This document shows, one piece after another, positions 45,130 through 54,715 of a DNA stretch of 64,000 nt. The DNA comes from Thermoproteota archaeon (GTDB lineage Archaea > Thermoproteota > Thermoprotei_A > EX4484-217-1). The DNA is taken from contig JAPDJU010000002.1 in assembly GCA_029258915.1 (NCBI GenBank), positions 149,330 through 213,329 of the forward strand, read 5' to 3'. Within the stretch, counting starts at the first letter, position 1. Every line of letters begins with the position of its first letter. Below the pieces are notes generated by a model. It ran no database searches, was not told the DNA's origin, and saw nothing but the letters and a program-made list of their open reading frames with translations. A program made the translations under genes and the position numbers.

Positions 45130-45546
45130 TTACCTCCATTCGGCAATAACGTAGTTTCTTCTACCCTCATAGACCTTAACTTTTACAGGCATTCTAAGTT
45201 TACCGTAAAGTTCTTTGGCTATTTCTAATGCTATGTACTCTGTTGTTGCTTCAGAATATTCTATGACTTTTATACCTTTGTTAAAAGGTCCTTTCAACGT
45301 TATTTTATCATAGTCTTTAGCTGGGATTATTAATTTGTGATCAAATTCCTTGATTACCTCGCTAACGGCTTTTTTTACTATATCAAAGTCTATTACCATT
45401 CCTGTATCAGGGATTACTTCTCCTTCAACCTCAACATCTACTCTAAACGTGTGACCGTGAATATTGAGACACTTATCTGAAACACCTTTAGTGTAATGTG
45501 CTGCGTCAAAGGTAAGCCCTTCTACACCTATAGTTAACTTAGGCAA
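45130..45546 (-). CDS. 6-Pyruvoyl-tetrahydropterin synthase family protein
   Basis: 138 residues of the QueD/PTPS family. Zinc ligands are FDAAHY (His) and NIHGHTF (two His), and SDKC gives the catalytic Cys before them; VIDFDIVKKAV and EFDHKLI are family blocks, with Glu in ATTEYIA and YEGRRNY near the end. It acts on dihydroneopterin triphosphate to make either pyruvoyl-tetrahydropterin or the carboxy-tetrahydropterin of the archaeosine/queuosine path. The link with mptA suggests pterin work. TTG start behind AGGTG. Confidence 0.85.
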   Translation of the reverse strand: MPKLTIGVEGLTFDAAHYTKGVSDKCLNIHGHTFRVDVEVEGEVIPDTGMVIDFDIVKKAVSEVIKEFDHKLIIPAKDYDKITLKGPFNKGIKVIEYSEATTEYIALEIAKELYGKLRMPVKVKVYEGRRNYVIAEWR

Positions 45547-45610
45547 TTAAAACACACCTACCAGTCAATTTTCTGTAAACCCTTGTGGTATGTTTATTGA
45601 GCGTTAAAAA

Positions 45611-46483
45611 TTAATTTTTCTCTAAAATTCTAACGATTACCACAGGATAGTGGTTTACGCTACATAGCATATTCCATGTAACCCCGTTCAGCGTTGTACC
45701 GAATCTCCTAGCCATTTCGAAAACTGTTCTTCCGGCACCAACCCCTCTAACTCTATCAGCTAGCTCAGCTATTTCAAGAAGTATAGGTAAAGGTATGTTT
45801 GGGCCAGCATAGGCTACTGGTGTTGCTTTAGGCTTAAAATATTTCCTAAAAGACCTACCGATAATGTAAGATAAGACCCCTAAGTTTTTTAGCTCTTTGA
45901 TGCATGTTTTTCTCGATGATAACGCTAAGTTAAGTTTCGGGCTAAAATATGCTCTATCACTATCGACAATCATTAATGCGACATTGGATTTAAGGCATTT
46001 TAAAAGGGCCTTTCTTAAACCTATAACTAAACTACAGTTATTAAGCGGTAGTGAAGCATAGGTGTAAGGTAAATTGCTGGTATCTATTCCCGCTTCAGAT
46101 GAAGGTTTAAGAACTTGAAGAATTCCTCCTAAAACCAGTGCAGCTTGCTTATGTGCTGCCCCTTCACTTATAGGATATTTTCTTATCCACTCTAAAGTTT
46201 CCCTTTTAAGCCTAGTAATAACACCTAGCAAATATCCCCAAACAACCCTCATAGTAATAAAGACGAAAATTTTTGATAGGAATGAAGGCCTAATTTTAGA
46301 TTCATCAATAATTAACCCTAAGGCTGTAGCTAATGCTTTCTCAGATAAAACAATTATATCACCATCTTTAACAATACCTTTAAGCTTACTACATAAACCC
46401 TGAACAACACTTGTTCCTGGTTTCCAGTAGTTAAACCTCACAGGCTTAGCGTAAATAATAAGCTTTCCAAGCTTTTTCCTCAT
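45611..46483 (-). CDS. Coenzyme F420-0:L-glutamate ligase (CofE)-like protein
   Basis: 290 residues. VKDGDIIVLSEKALATALG near 37-55 and SEAGIDTSNLP near 128 are like the CofE metal and GTP region, and NCSLVIGLRKALLK fits the DPDxSA-like area, but this last motif is not conserved. The C-terminal RGVGAGRTVFEMARRFG is unusual for CofE. It may be a divergent ligase that adds glutamate or another amino acid to a pterin or deazaflavin, as suggested by the pterin genes next to it. I would not call it a true cofE from sequence alone. Confidence 0.65.
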   Translation of the reverse strand: MRKKLGKLIIYAKPVRFNYWKPGTSVVQGLCSKLKGIVKDGDIIVLSEKALATALGLIIDESKIRPSFLSKIFVFITMRVVWGYLLGVITRLKRETLEWIRKYPISEGAAHKQAALVLGGILQVLKPSSEAGIDTSNLPYTYASLPLNNCSLVIGLRKALLKCLKSNVALMIVDSDRAYFSPKLNLALSSRKTCIKELKNLGVLSYIIGRSFRKYFKPKATPVAYAGPNIPLPILLEIAELADRVRGVGAGRTVFEMARRFGTTLNGVTWNMLCSVNHYPVVIVRILEKN

Positions 46484-46585
46484 AGCTAAGTTCTCCTGCC
46501 AATCGTTGAATCATACTATAACTGTATATAACTTATAGGAATGCTTATATGTAGCTAATTGATAGCTGAGAATTCGGTGTAGGAT

Positions 46586-47701
46586 TTGCCTAAAATTAAG
46601 CTGGGTCTTCTAGTAAACCCTATTGCCGGAATGGGAGGTAGAGTTGGACTTAAAGGCACTGATGGTGAAGCTTACTATTTAGCATTAAAGAAAGGTGCTA
46701 AACCTGTAACTCCAGGTAGGGCATTAGAATTTCTTAACACTTTGGAGGCAAATATAGACCTATACATTGCTCCAGGGCCCATGGGGGAGAAAATAGCTAA
46801 AAAATCCAAGCACAGTAACGATGTTGTTAAGGTCGTTGGAATGTTAAAATCCGAAAAAACAACAGCTGAAGATACTAGGAGAATAGCTAAACAAATGATG
46901 GAAGAAGGAATAGACCTTCTTGTTTTCGTTGGAGGCGACGGAACAGCAAGAGATATCGTTGATGCTATTGATCAAAAACAACTTACCTTAGGCATTCCTT
47001 CAGGCGTTAAAATGTATAGTGCTGTTTTCGCAGTCAATCCTGTTGCGGCTGCTAGAATAGTTGAAGCATTTGCTGAGGGAAGAACTACGGAAACACTTGC
47101 TGAAGTTTTAGACATAGACGAAGAAGCCTACAGAAGAAATGAATTAAAAGTCAGACTTTACGGCTATTTAAAAATACCTGTCGTAGTAGGATTAGTTCAA
47201 GCAAGCAAAGAACCTAGCGCCGGTCTTGAGGAAGAAGAGGAAAACAAGAAGGCAATTGCTAGAAGGATAGTTGAAGAAATGGAACCGGACACGCTTTACA
47301 TTTTAGGTGCGGGAACTACAGTAAAGGCTATTGCAGACGAATTAGGTGTCGAAAAAACATTGTTAGGAATAGATGCGGTATATAACGGTAAAGTTATCGG
47401 TAAAGACCTTGATGAAAAGGGTATACTGAAGCTTTTAGAAAAATATCCTAAAGCAAAAATAATAGTTACACCTATTGGTGGTCAAGGCTTCATTTTCGGT
47501 AGAGGCAATCAGCAAATATCTCCCGAAGTAATTAGGAAAGTAGGTAAGAAAAACATAATCATCATAGCTACCCGGAAAAAAGTAGATGAGCTTGATGCTT
47601 TAAGGGTCGATACAGGAGACTCTAAGGTAGATGAAATGCTTAAAGGATATGTTAGGGTTGTTATAGACTATCATGAAGACTTAATGATGAAAATTCTTTA
47701 A
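46586..47701 (+). CDS. ATP-NAD kinase-like protein (COG3199 type)
   Basis: 371 residues. LLVNPIAGMGGRVGLKG at the N-terminus and VFVGGDGTARDIVDAI near 115-130 give the NAD kinase/diacylglycerol kinase fold, with GGDG as ATP site; TPIGGQGFIFGRGNQQ near 295 is typical of this long archaeal group. It should phosphorylate NAD, or another substrate, in the cytoplasm. A TTG start follows GGTGTAGGA. The gcvH gene lies convergent to it. Confidence 0.85.
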   Translation: MPKIKLGLLVNPIAGMGGRVGLKGTDGEAYYLALKKGAKPVTPGRALEFLNTLEANIDLYIAPGPMGEKIAKKSKHSNDVVKVVGMLKSEKTTAEDTRRIAKQMMEEGIDLLVFVGGDGTARDIVDAIDQKQLTLGIPSGVKMYSAVFAVNPVAAARIVEAFAEGRTTETLAEVLDIDEEAYRRNELKVRLYGYLKIPVVVGLVQASKEPSAGLEEEEENKKAIARRIVEEMEPDTLYILGAGTTVKAIADELGVEKTLLGIDAVYNGKVIGKDLDEKGILKLLEKYPKAKIIVTPIGGQGFIFGRGNQQISPEVIRKVGKKNIIIIATRKKVDELDALRVDTGDSKVDEMLKGYVRVVIDYHEDLMMKIL

Positions 47702-47728
47702 AGAAGAGAAGAAAAAAAGGATTAAACT

Positions 47729-48154
47729 TTAGTGTCCAGCTTTCTTATGCATTTCAACATATGCTTCTGGTGTTAGAAGCTCGTCGAATTCCTTAGGATC
47801 AGCCATTTCGATAACTAGTATCCATCCTTCGCCGTATGGGTCTTTGTTTAGTAGCTCGGGTTCTTCAAGCAGTCTTTCATTAACCTCTACAACTTTACCT
47901 GAAACGGCTGCGTAAAGGTCTGCTGTCGCTTTAACTGATTCTAAAGCACCTATTACTTCTCCCTTCTTAACTTCTGCACCCACTTCTGGTAGCTCAATAC
48001 CTACAATGTCTTTTAGCTCCTTTTGAGCATAGTCTGTTATTCCTTCTCTAACCTTATTGTCTTCTTTTTTAGCCCATTCATCTGTTTTAGTGTATCTTAC
48101 ATCTGTTTTTGCAAGGTATTTCTTTCCAGCTACCTCAAATTCTACTACACTCAT
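47729..48154 (-). CDS. gcvH: Glycine cleavage system H protein
   Basis: 141 residues. The lipoyl-lysine is Lys75 in GALESVKATADLYA. TDYAQKELKDIVGIELPEVG before it and the closing NKDPYGEGWI block are standard. It shuttles the aminomethyl group between P, T and L proteins. Gene order is gcvT-gcvH on this strand, with gcvPA-gcvPB divergent. The ribosome site is GGGGG, eight bases before the ATG. Confidence 0.96.
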   Translation of the reverse strand: MSVVEFEVAGKKYLAKTDVRYTKTDEWAKKEDNKVREGITDYAQKELKDIVGIELPEVGAEVKKGEVIGALESVKATADLYAAVSGKVVEVNERLLEEPELLNKDPYGEGWILVIEMADPKEFDELLTPEAYVEMHKKAGH

Positions 48155-48200
48155 GTTTAAACCCCCACATGGGAACCATAAGGTAAAAAATTTAATAAAC

Positions 48201-49346
48201 TTATTTAACTACGGGTCTTCCCGGTATTAATGGGAAGTCTAATATTCTTCCTTCATATCTCTTTCCGCGAATTTCTACTTCTACAAAGTCTCCGAAGATA
48301 GCGTATCTAGCGTCAATATATGCTTGGCCAACTGATCTCTTCAGGTACGGTGAGTATGTTCCACTGGTAACCCATCCAGCGTATTGGTCTTCAATGTATA
48401 GTGGATATCCAAATCTTAGAATAGCTCTTGCATGTTTCTTTCTCATCCTAATACCGACTCTAATCCATCTAACACCTTCACGTCTGTATGCTCTTAAAGC
48501 TTCTTCACCTATGAAACCGTGCTTATCCCAGTCAATAGCGCCCATACCGTATCTTAGAGAATTAGCTGGCGGGAATTTTGTAGGATCTTCTTCGTATTCG
48601 TGCCCTCCTAGTACGAAGCCCATTTCTATTCTTAAAGTATCTCTACAAACAGTGCCTACGGGTTTAGCTCCTGCTTTTAAGAGTGCACGATATATTTCGA
48701 CCATAGCCTTAGGTTCAGCCCATATTTCGAAACCGTCTTCTCCCGTCCATCCACTTCTACTTATTAGGAAAACTTTTTTGCCAGCTATTTCCTCATTCAT
48801 TCTAAACTGTAATGTATGTAGGTCATCTACCCGTCCGGCACCCATTTTCTCGAAAACTTCAACAGTTTTTGGACCTTGTACAGCTATCATTGCTAGTTTA
48901 AATGTTAGATCTTCAACTTTAACCTTAAAGCCGTTTTCTTTTATCACTTTATCATAGTGTTTTAACATTTTCTCTCTATAAGGCGCGTTAGCTATTATGA
49001 GCCATTCCTCATCTGAAATCTTGTAAGGCATTTCGTCATCCTTAACTCTAGCATGTTCGTTAAGAGCTAGTGTAGGGCCTGACATCCAATAGTCTTTAGT
49101 TTTCGAAATGTCTTTAGTATATATTTTCTGGAGGAAAGGTATGACGTCGGGGCCTGTTACTTTTATTCTACCCATGTGTGATACGTCGAAAATACCGCAG
49201 TCCGTTCTTACAATCATGTGCTCCTTCATAATGCCAGTGTAGATCATTGGAACTTCCCAACCACCGAACTCGCCCATTGAGGCATTGAGTTCTTTAACGT
49301 GAAAGTCCCATAGAAGTGTTTTTACAACTTGATGCTTGGCACACAT
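48201..49346 (-). CDS. gcvT: Glycine cleavage system T protein (aminomethyltransferase)
   Basis: 381 residues, full length. GGWEVPMIYTGIMKEH with the following DCGIFDVSHMGRIKVTGPD is the folate-binding entry; DEMPYKISDEEWLIIANA, SRSGWTGEDGFEIWAE and CRDTLRIEMGFVLGG mark the core. It transfers the C1 unit to tetrahydropterin and releases ammonia. In this organism the acceptor is probably a methanopterin-like carrier, given the nearby mpt genes; that is inference. gcvH follows 46 bases downstream. Confidence 0.95.
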   Translation of the reverse strand: MCAKHQVVKTLLWDFHVKELNASMGEFGGWEVPMIYTGIMKEHMIVRTDCGIFDVSHMGRIKVTGPDVIPFLQKIYTKDISKTKDYWMSGPTLALNEHARVKDDEMPYKISDEEWLIIANAPYREKMLKHYDKVIKENGFKVKVEDLTFKLAMIAVQGPKTVEVFEKMGAGRVDDLHTLQFRMNEEIAGKKVFLISRSGWTGEDGFEIWAEPKAMVEIYRALLKAGAKPVGTVCRDTLRIEMGFVLGGHEYEEDPTKFPPANSLRYGMGAIDWDKHGFIGEEALRAYRREGVRWIRVGIRMRKKHARAILRFGYPLYIEDQYAGWVTSGTYSPYLKRSVGQAYIDARYAIFGDFVEVEIRGKRYEGRILDFPLIPGRPVVK

Positions 49347-49538
49347 AGAACTTCGCCCCAGACATTATACATAAAATATTCTCTAGGATTTAAGCAGTTC
49401 TATAGTAATTCTATAGGTATTCTATCTGTTAAACAAAACTTTCCTTTATAAACTTCCATATTTTATTTCTACATTAGTTTAATTATGGAAACTGTTTTAA
49501 GAATGTAGAAATAAGATTATTTAGTCGGGGTTAGTGTT

Positions 49539-50948
49539 TTGGTTGTACATCCTTGGCTACCGAATTCTCCAGAAAACATTAAGAAAGAGATGCTGAAAAC
49601 TATCGGTGTAGAGAAGGTTGAAGACCTTTTCGCCGACATACCTGAAGGAGCAAGGTTTAAGGGAGACTGGGATAAGCTGGAAATAGGCTTCGGAAAACCA
49701 CTATCGGAAATAGAAATCAGAAAGTACATTGAAAAAATGTTCAATAAAAACAAAGTGTTCATGAATCCTCCGCCATTCCTTGGAGGTGGAGCTTGGCCAC
49801 ATTATGTTCCAGCAGTTGTAAAATACATTATGTCACGTGCTGAATTCTATACAGCGTATACACCATATCAGCCGGAAATATCTCAAGGACTAATGCAATC
49901 GCTTTTCGAATATCAGAGCATGATGGCAGACTTACTAGAGATGGAAATAGTTAACTCTTCAATGTATGATTGGGCTTCAGCAGCTGCTGAATCGTTCCTG
50001 ATGGCTGTTAGAATTCAGAGAAGAAAGTATAGAGTATTAGTACCTTCAACACTTAACCCATACCATGAGCCAGTAATTAGAGCCTATGTTGAGCCTAAAG
50101 GGTTAAGTGTTGAAAAAGTAAAGCATGATAAAGAAACAGGGCTTATGGATCTTGAAGATCTTAAGGAAAAGCTGTCACCGAAAGATGTTGCTGCAGTTTA
50201 TATTGAAAACCCATCGTTCCTCGGCTTCATAGAGGAAAACGCTAAAGCCATTGGAGAAATAGCACACGACTACGGAGCATTATTCGTTATGGGTGTTGAC
50301 CCAATAAGCTTAGGTGTTCTTGAAGCTCCAGGAAGGCTTGGAGCCGATATGGCTGTTGGTGAAGGCCAACCCTTAGGGCTAGGCATGAACTTTGGAGGAC
50401 CATATTTAGGTATTTTCGCTGCTAAATGGAGCATGAGAATCGTTAGACAAATGCCAGGTAGAATCATGGGCTTAACAACAACTACTGATGGTAAGGAAAA
50501 GGGCTTCGCAATGATTCTACAAACAAGAGAACAGCACATTAGAAGAGAAAAGGCAACATCAAACATCTGTACCAACGAAATGCTATGTGCCTTAGGAGCC
50601 GCAGTATACATGGCGCTTCTAGGCAAACACGGCTTCAGAAAGCTGGGAGAACTTATAATGTATCGCTCACACTATGCAGCCAAGAAACTTAACGAAATAG
50701 ATGGTGTAAAGGCTCCAGTGTTTAAGAGCGAGTTCTTTAAAGAGTTCACAGTAAGCTTCAACGATGCTGGAGTAAAGTACGAGACCATACACGAAGAGCT
50801 GCTGAAGAGAGATATTCACGGAGGACTATATGTTGGCAAATGGTTCCCAGAACTTGGAGAAACAGCGTTGTTCTGTGTAACAGAGATGCATGACAAGAAC
50901 GATATTGACAAGCTGGTTTCCTCAATTAAAGAAATTTTAGGTAAGTAG
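49539..50948 (+). CDS. gcvPA: Glycine dehydrogenase (decarboxylating) subunit 1
   Basis: 469 residues. The N-terminal half of P protein in the two-subunit archaeal form: NPPPFLGGGAWPHYVPAVV, TAYTPYQPEISQG, the SMYDWASAAAESFLMA block and the IENPSFLGFIEENA strand. It lacks the PLP lysine, which is in the next gene. It starts at a TTG that follows GGGG. The partner gene starts 14 bases after its stop. Confidence 0.95.
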   Translation: MVVHPWLPNSPENIKKEMLKTIGVEKVEDLFADIPEGARFKGDWDKLEIGFGKPLSEIEIRKYIEKMFNKNKVFMNPPPFLGGGAWPHYVPAVVKYIMSRAEFYTAYTPYQPEISQGLMQSLFEYQSMMADLLEMEIVNSSMYDWASAAAESFLMAVRIQRRKYRVLVPSTLNPYHEPVIRAYVEPKGLSVEKVKHDKETGLMDLEDLKEKLSPKDVAAVYIENPSFLGFIEENAKAIGEIAHDYGALFVMGVDPISLGVLEAPGRLGADMAVGEGQPLGLGMNFGGPYLGIFAAKWSMRIVRQMPGRIMGLTTTTDGKEKGFAMILQTREQHIRREKATSNICTNEMLCALGAAVYMALLGKHGFRKLGELIMYRSHYAAKKLNEIDGVKAPVFKSEFFKEFTVSFNDAGVKYETIHEELLKRDIHGGLYVGKWFPELGETALFCVTEMHDKNDIDKLVSSIKEILGK

Positions 50949-50962
50949 GAGGTGGGTTATGT

Positions 50963-52534
50963 ATGGTTTATCGTCAAGCTAAATGGGATGAACCTTTAAT
51001 ATATGAGCTAGGAGCACCTGGAAGAATAGGATTCCTAGTTCCAGAAGTTGAAGAAGAAATTAAGAAGGAAGTTGGAGAAATAAAAGTTCCAGACAAGGTT
51101 AAGAGAAGCGAACCACCAGCACTACCTGAAATATCTGAGTTCGAAGTTGTAAGACATTTCGTAAACCTATCGCAAATGGCCTACGGTGTAGATAATGGAC
51201 CTGTACCCTTAGGCTCATGTACTATGAAATATAATCCTAAAATAGCTTTCGAAATAGCTAATGACCTAAGGGTAACTTACCTACACCCACTACAGGATGA
51301 AAGAACAGTTCAAGGACTCCTTGAAGCACTATATCATCTACAGAAATGGTTAGCAAACATTGTTGGCATGGATGCTTGTACACTAAACCCTGCGGCAGGA
51401 GCTCATGGAGAACTCACTGGCGTTCTCGTAATTAGGAAATATCATGAACTTAAGGGGCAACTAGACAAGAAAACTGAAATAATAATACCTGACTCAGCCC
51501 ACGGCACCAATCCAGCAAGCTCTTCTATGGGAGGTTTCAGAACCATCACTATAAGGTCTGATGCAGACGGTAACGTAGACATGGAAGCTTTAAAAGCAGC
51601 TGTTTCAGAGAAAACAGCAGGTCTAATGCTAACAAACCCAAGCACTCTAGGGTTATTCGAAGAACGCATCTTAGAAATAGCTGAAATACTTCATGAAGTA
51701 GATGCACTACTGTACTACGATGGTGCGAACCTAAACGGTATTATGGGTTATGCTAGACCAGGAGATATGGGTTTCGACATTGCGCACATAAACATACACA
51801 AGACATTTGGGTCACCACATGGTGGAGGAGGGCCTGGAGCAGGACCAATATGTATTAAGGAGAGAGACGTATTACCAGAGAAAGGTGTTAAACTATCAGA
51901 CCTATTACCAGGGTTTATTGTTAAATACGATGAAAAAACTGGAAAATACTATCTAAAATATCCAGGACCATACTCCATAGGTATGGTTAAAGCATTCTTC
52001 GGAAACGTAGGACCATTATTATGGGGCTTTACATACATACTAGGTCTTGGATCTCAAGGCTTGAAAGAAGTAACAGAACAGTGTGTTATAAACACCAACT
52101 ACTTCACGAAACTACTTAAGGGAACAAAAGGATACGACCTACCATACGGACCTGAGAGATTTAGAAAACACGAAGTTGTATTTAGCGCAGAACCTATGGC
52201 ACATGAAGTAGGTGTTACAGCAGAAGATGTAGCTAAAGGTCTATTAGATGCAGGCTTCTATGCGCCAACAATATACTTCCCGCTAATAGTACATGAAGCA
52301 TTAATGGTAGAATTCACGGACACTGAAACAAAAGAGAACATTGAAAGATATGTTGCTAGAATGAAGGAAATAGCTGAAATAGCATACAAAGATCCTAAGG
52401 AGCCAAAGAAGTGGCCAGTAAACACTGCTAAAGGAAGAATAGATACTGTTAGAGCAAGCCATCCGAAATTCGTAACACCAACATGGAGAGTACATGTACT
52501 GAGAGAGAAAGGATTACTGAGAGCACTAAAGTAG
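50963..52534 (+). CDS. gcvPB: Glycine dehydrogenase (decarboxylating) subunit 2
   Basis: 523 residues. The PLP lysine is Lys280 in HINIHKTFGSPHGGGGPG. GPVPLGSCTMKYNP near 85, NPAAGAHGELTG near 138 and PDSAHGTNPASSSMGG near 178 are family motifs. With subunit 1 it decarboxylates glycine and loads the aminomethyl group on GcvH. AGGAGGTGG sits nine bases before the ATG. The L protein (dihydrolipoamide dehydrogenase) is not in the window. Confidence 0.96.
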   Translation: MVYRQAKWDEPLIYELGAPGRIGFLVPEVEEEIKKEVGEIKVPDKVKRSEPPALPEISEFEVVRHFVNLSQMAYGVDNGPVPLGSCTMKYNPKIAFEIANDLRVTYLHPLQDERTVQGLLEALYHLQKWLANIVGMDACTLNPAAGAHGELTGVLVIRKYHELKGQLDKKTEIIIPDSAHGTNPASSSMGGFRTITIRSDADGNVDMEALKAAVSEKTAGLMLTNPSTLGLFEERILEIAEILHEVDALLYYDGANLNGIMGYARPGDMGFDIAHINIHKTFGSPHGGGGPGAGPICIKERDVLPEKGVKLSDLLPGFIVKYDEKTGKYYLKYPGPYSIGMVKAFFGNVGPLLWGFTYILGLGSQGLKEVTEQCVINTNYFTKLLKGTKGYDLPYGPERFRKHEVVFSAEPMAHEVGVTAEDVAKGLLDAGFYAPTIYFPLIVHEALMVEFTDTETKENIERYVARMKEIAEIAYKDPKEPKKWPVNTAKGRIDTVRASHPKFVTPTWRVHVLREKGLLRALK

Positions 52535-52664
52535 ACGAGTTTTTCCTTTAAGATAAAAATTTATTTTTTATTAATACAACTATTCTTCTTGAGCAATGAA
52601 GAAAGTCATGCCAGCTGAAATTATAGATTAAGTGATGACAACTACCCTGGGGTAGCTGAGCTTT

Positions 52665-54590
52665 TTACACTGCAGTCCTCCTTTTTAAAGAATACCCTAC
52701 AAGTATTCCACCTATAAACGATGCCAATATAGGAGCTACTCTAATTAAAAAGTCTTTTAACCCGTATTCTTCTGAAGGTGCGGGTGTCGGAGTTTTTCCA
52801 GGTGTTTTAGGTATTGTTGGTGTTACTGTTTTAATAGTTATGTTACCTGGGCTTCTGATAACGTCAGTAATTGTCAATACTTTAGCATGTAGAGAGGAAA
52901 GTTCAAAGAAGTATATTTTGTCAAAAATTTCTTGCTGCTGATGTGCAAACTCATAGTATCCTAGTGCTAACAGCGGTTCTGCACCTAAACTTAAAGCATA
53001 TTTTAAAGACTTCTCAGCTACATCCTTAACAGCTCCTAATTGTTTCTCAGCATCAACTGTAAAGTATTTATGAATACTTACAGTAGCTTCCGCTATAGCT
53101 GATAGACTTAAACCCAAACTGCCGTAGTAATCTCCCATACTACTCATTTCCTCTGCTTCATCAAGATCTTGCACGGCTTTATCTAAAAACTCGTCAGAAT
53201 AAACACCTAGATCTTTAAGCAGAGAACTTGCATAAGCTATAATGCTATTTGCCTCGTAAATGAATAGTGTTGAAAGATGCTGTACTATCTCCTCAGGAGG
53301 AGCTTCTTTAACACCTAATCCTAAAGCATTAATCCATAGTTCTGCTGTCTTAGCTCTCCACTTAGCATATACTAGGCCGAAAATAGTGTCTTCATAGTTG
53401 CCTTTAGAATACGTTTCAGCAGCTTGTTCAAGAAGCTTCTTAGCCAGATATATTCTATACCTTGAAGCTATGAGAATATCTATATCGCTTAGTTTTAACG
53501 GTTTAACAGAATACACTTTAGAACTAACCCTATTAATTGTAGAATTCACTTCATCAAAAAGCTCTTGAATAAGCTTTTCTCCTTCATTATAGTATTTTTG
53601 TAAGTTACGGGCAAAATCTATTAGATATACTGCTTGGAAAAACATACTAGCTGCGGAATACAGGTACCCTTCATTACTTAGCTTTAATGCTTCATTATAC
53701 CTATTTTCAGCTTCTTTTACTATGTCTCTAACAGTCCCTTTAGCTTCCCCTAACATGTTCCTAATGTTTAGATATGTTTCTTTAAACTCACTTATCTGTT
53801 CTCTAAACAGGTTTTCAGCTTCTGTTGAAAGCTTAAATTCAATATGTTCTATGGGTTTCTCAGCTAGCTTAATGTTCAACATGTACTTGACAACATCAAT
53901 AATATTAGAAACTTCTAAAACCTTTACCCCTAGCTCTTTACCGTACTCTATAAGGTTTATTTGTACAGGTTTAACGGTTCTCACTATAAATGGGCCTACT
54001 TTCTTATATTTAACAACGTTTTCCTGAACAATACTTTGACCTATAGGTACGAGAAACAGCTTTATACCAATACCTGCTGCAGCTTCTAATTTTTCTTTAA
54101 CACCTCCTACAGGACCTATTGTTCCGTCAGGATTTATCATTCCCGTTATCATTACCGAACAGTTTATTTCAAACCCGCTAATAGCTGAAACCATAGCTGC
54201 AGTTAATGCTGCCCCAGCGCTGGGACCACCAATGATTATTGATGGGCTTTCAACTGAAACATAAAAGTCCATTGTTAAAGGATTCTCTCCTAAAATAGTA
54301 GAAGCAATTATAGCAGCTGTTCTAGCAGAAGCTTGCATATCTATTTCCGTTAGAGGACTGGCTGAAACAAATACCTTACCTGTTCCTGGCTTAACAACGG
54401 TTACAGTAACGTTTGAAATAACGCCTTTAAACTCTTCTTTAGTTTGGGAAACAGCAGGTACGAGAATAGAAACTGTTCTCTTAAATCCTTCATTAGATGA
54501 TGTAGGCGAAGTAACAGCTATTCCTAAAGTAAGAACGTAAACAATTATAATGGCACATATGAGAACTGTAACCTTACTTCTTCCCTTCAC
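52665..54590 (-). CDS. Membrane-anchored Lon-like (S16) archaeal serine protease
   Basis: About 641 residues. An N-terminal helix (VLICAIIIVYVLTLGIAV) is followed by an S16 domain with the catalytic Ser in GGPSAGAAL (near 124) and Lys in GPVGGVKEKLEAA (near 165), about 41 apart as in Lon. The C-terminal 350 residues are helical with a Pro-rich stalk (TPTIPKTPGKTPTPAP) and a last membrane helix (LASFIGGILVGYSL). There is no AAA+ module, so it is an ATP-independent outside-facing protease. GTG at 54590 fits the AGAGGTG site better than the ATG at 54596, which lies one base from it. Confidence 0.85.
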   Translation of the reverse strand: MKGRSKVTVLICAIIIVYVLTLGIAVTSPTSSNEGFKRTVSILVPAVSQTKEEFKGVISNVTVTVVKPGTGKVFVSASPLTEIDMQASARTAAIIASTILGENPLTMDFYVSVESPSIIIGGPSAGAALTAAMVSAISGFEINCSVMITGMINPDGTIGPVGGVKEKLEAAAGIGIKLFLVPIGQSIVQENVVKYKKVGPFIVRTVKPVQINLIEYGKELGVKVLEVSNIIDVVKYMLNIKLAEKPIEHIEFKLSTEAENLFREQISEFKETYLNIRNMLGEAKGTVRDIVKEAENRYNEALKLSNEGYLYSAASMFFQAVYLIDFARNLQKYYNEGEKLIQELFDEVNSTINRVSSKVYSVKPLKLSDIDILIASRYRIYLAKKLLEQAAETYSKGNYEDTIFGLVYAKWRAKTAELWINALGLGVKEAPPEEIVQHLSTLFIYEANSIIAYASSLLKDLGVYSDEFLDKAVQDLDEAEEMSSMGDYYGSLGLSLSAIAEATVSIHKYFTVDAEKQLGAVKDVAEKSLKYALSLGAEPLLALGYYEFAHQQQEIFDKIYFFELSSLHAKVLTITDVIRSPGNITIKTVTPTIPKTPGKTPTPAPSEEYGLKDFLIRVAPILASFIGGILVGYSLKRRTAV

Positions 54591-54715
54591 TAGCATGCAC
54601 CTCTTTTAGCCTATTAAATTTACTATGCACACTTATTCAATGTCAGTAAACTAGTGCAACCTAAAAAACTAAACGGTTTTATTGGGAAAATAAAATAGAA
54701 AATATGGGTGATTGT

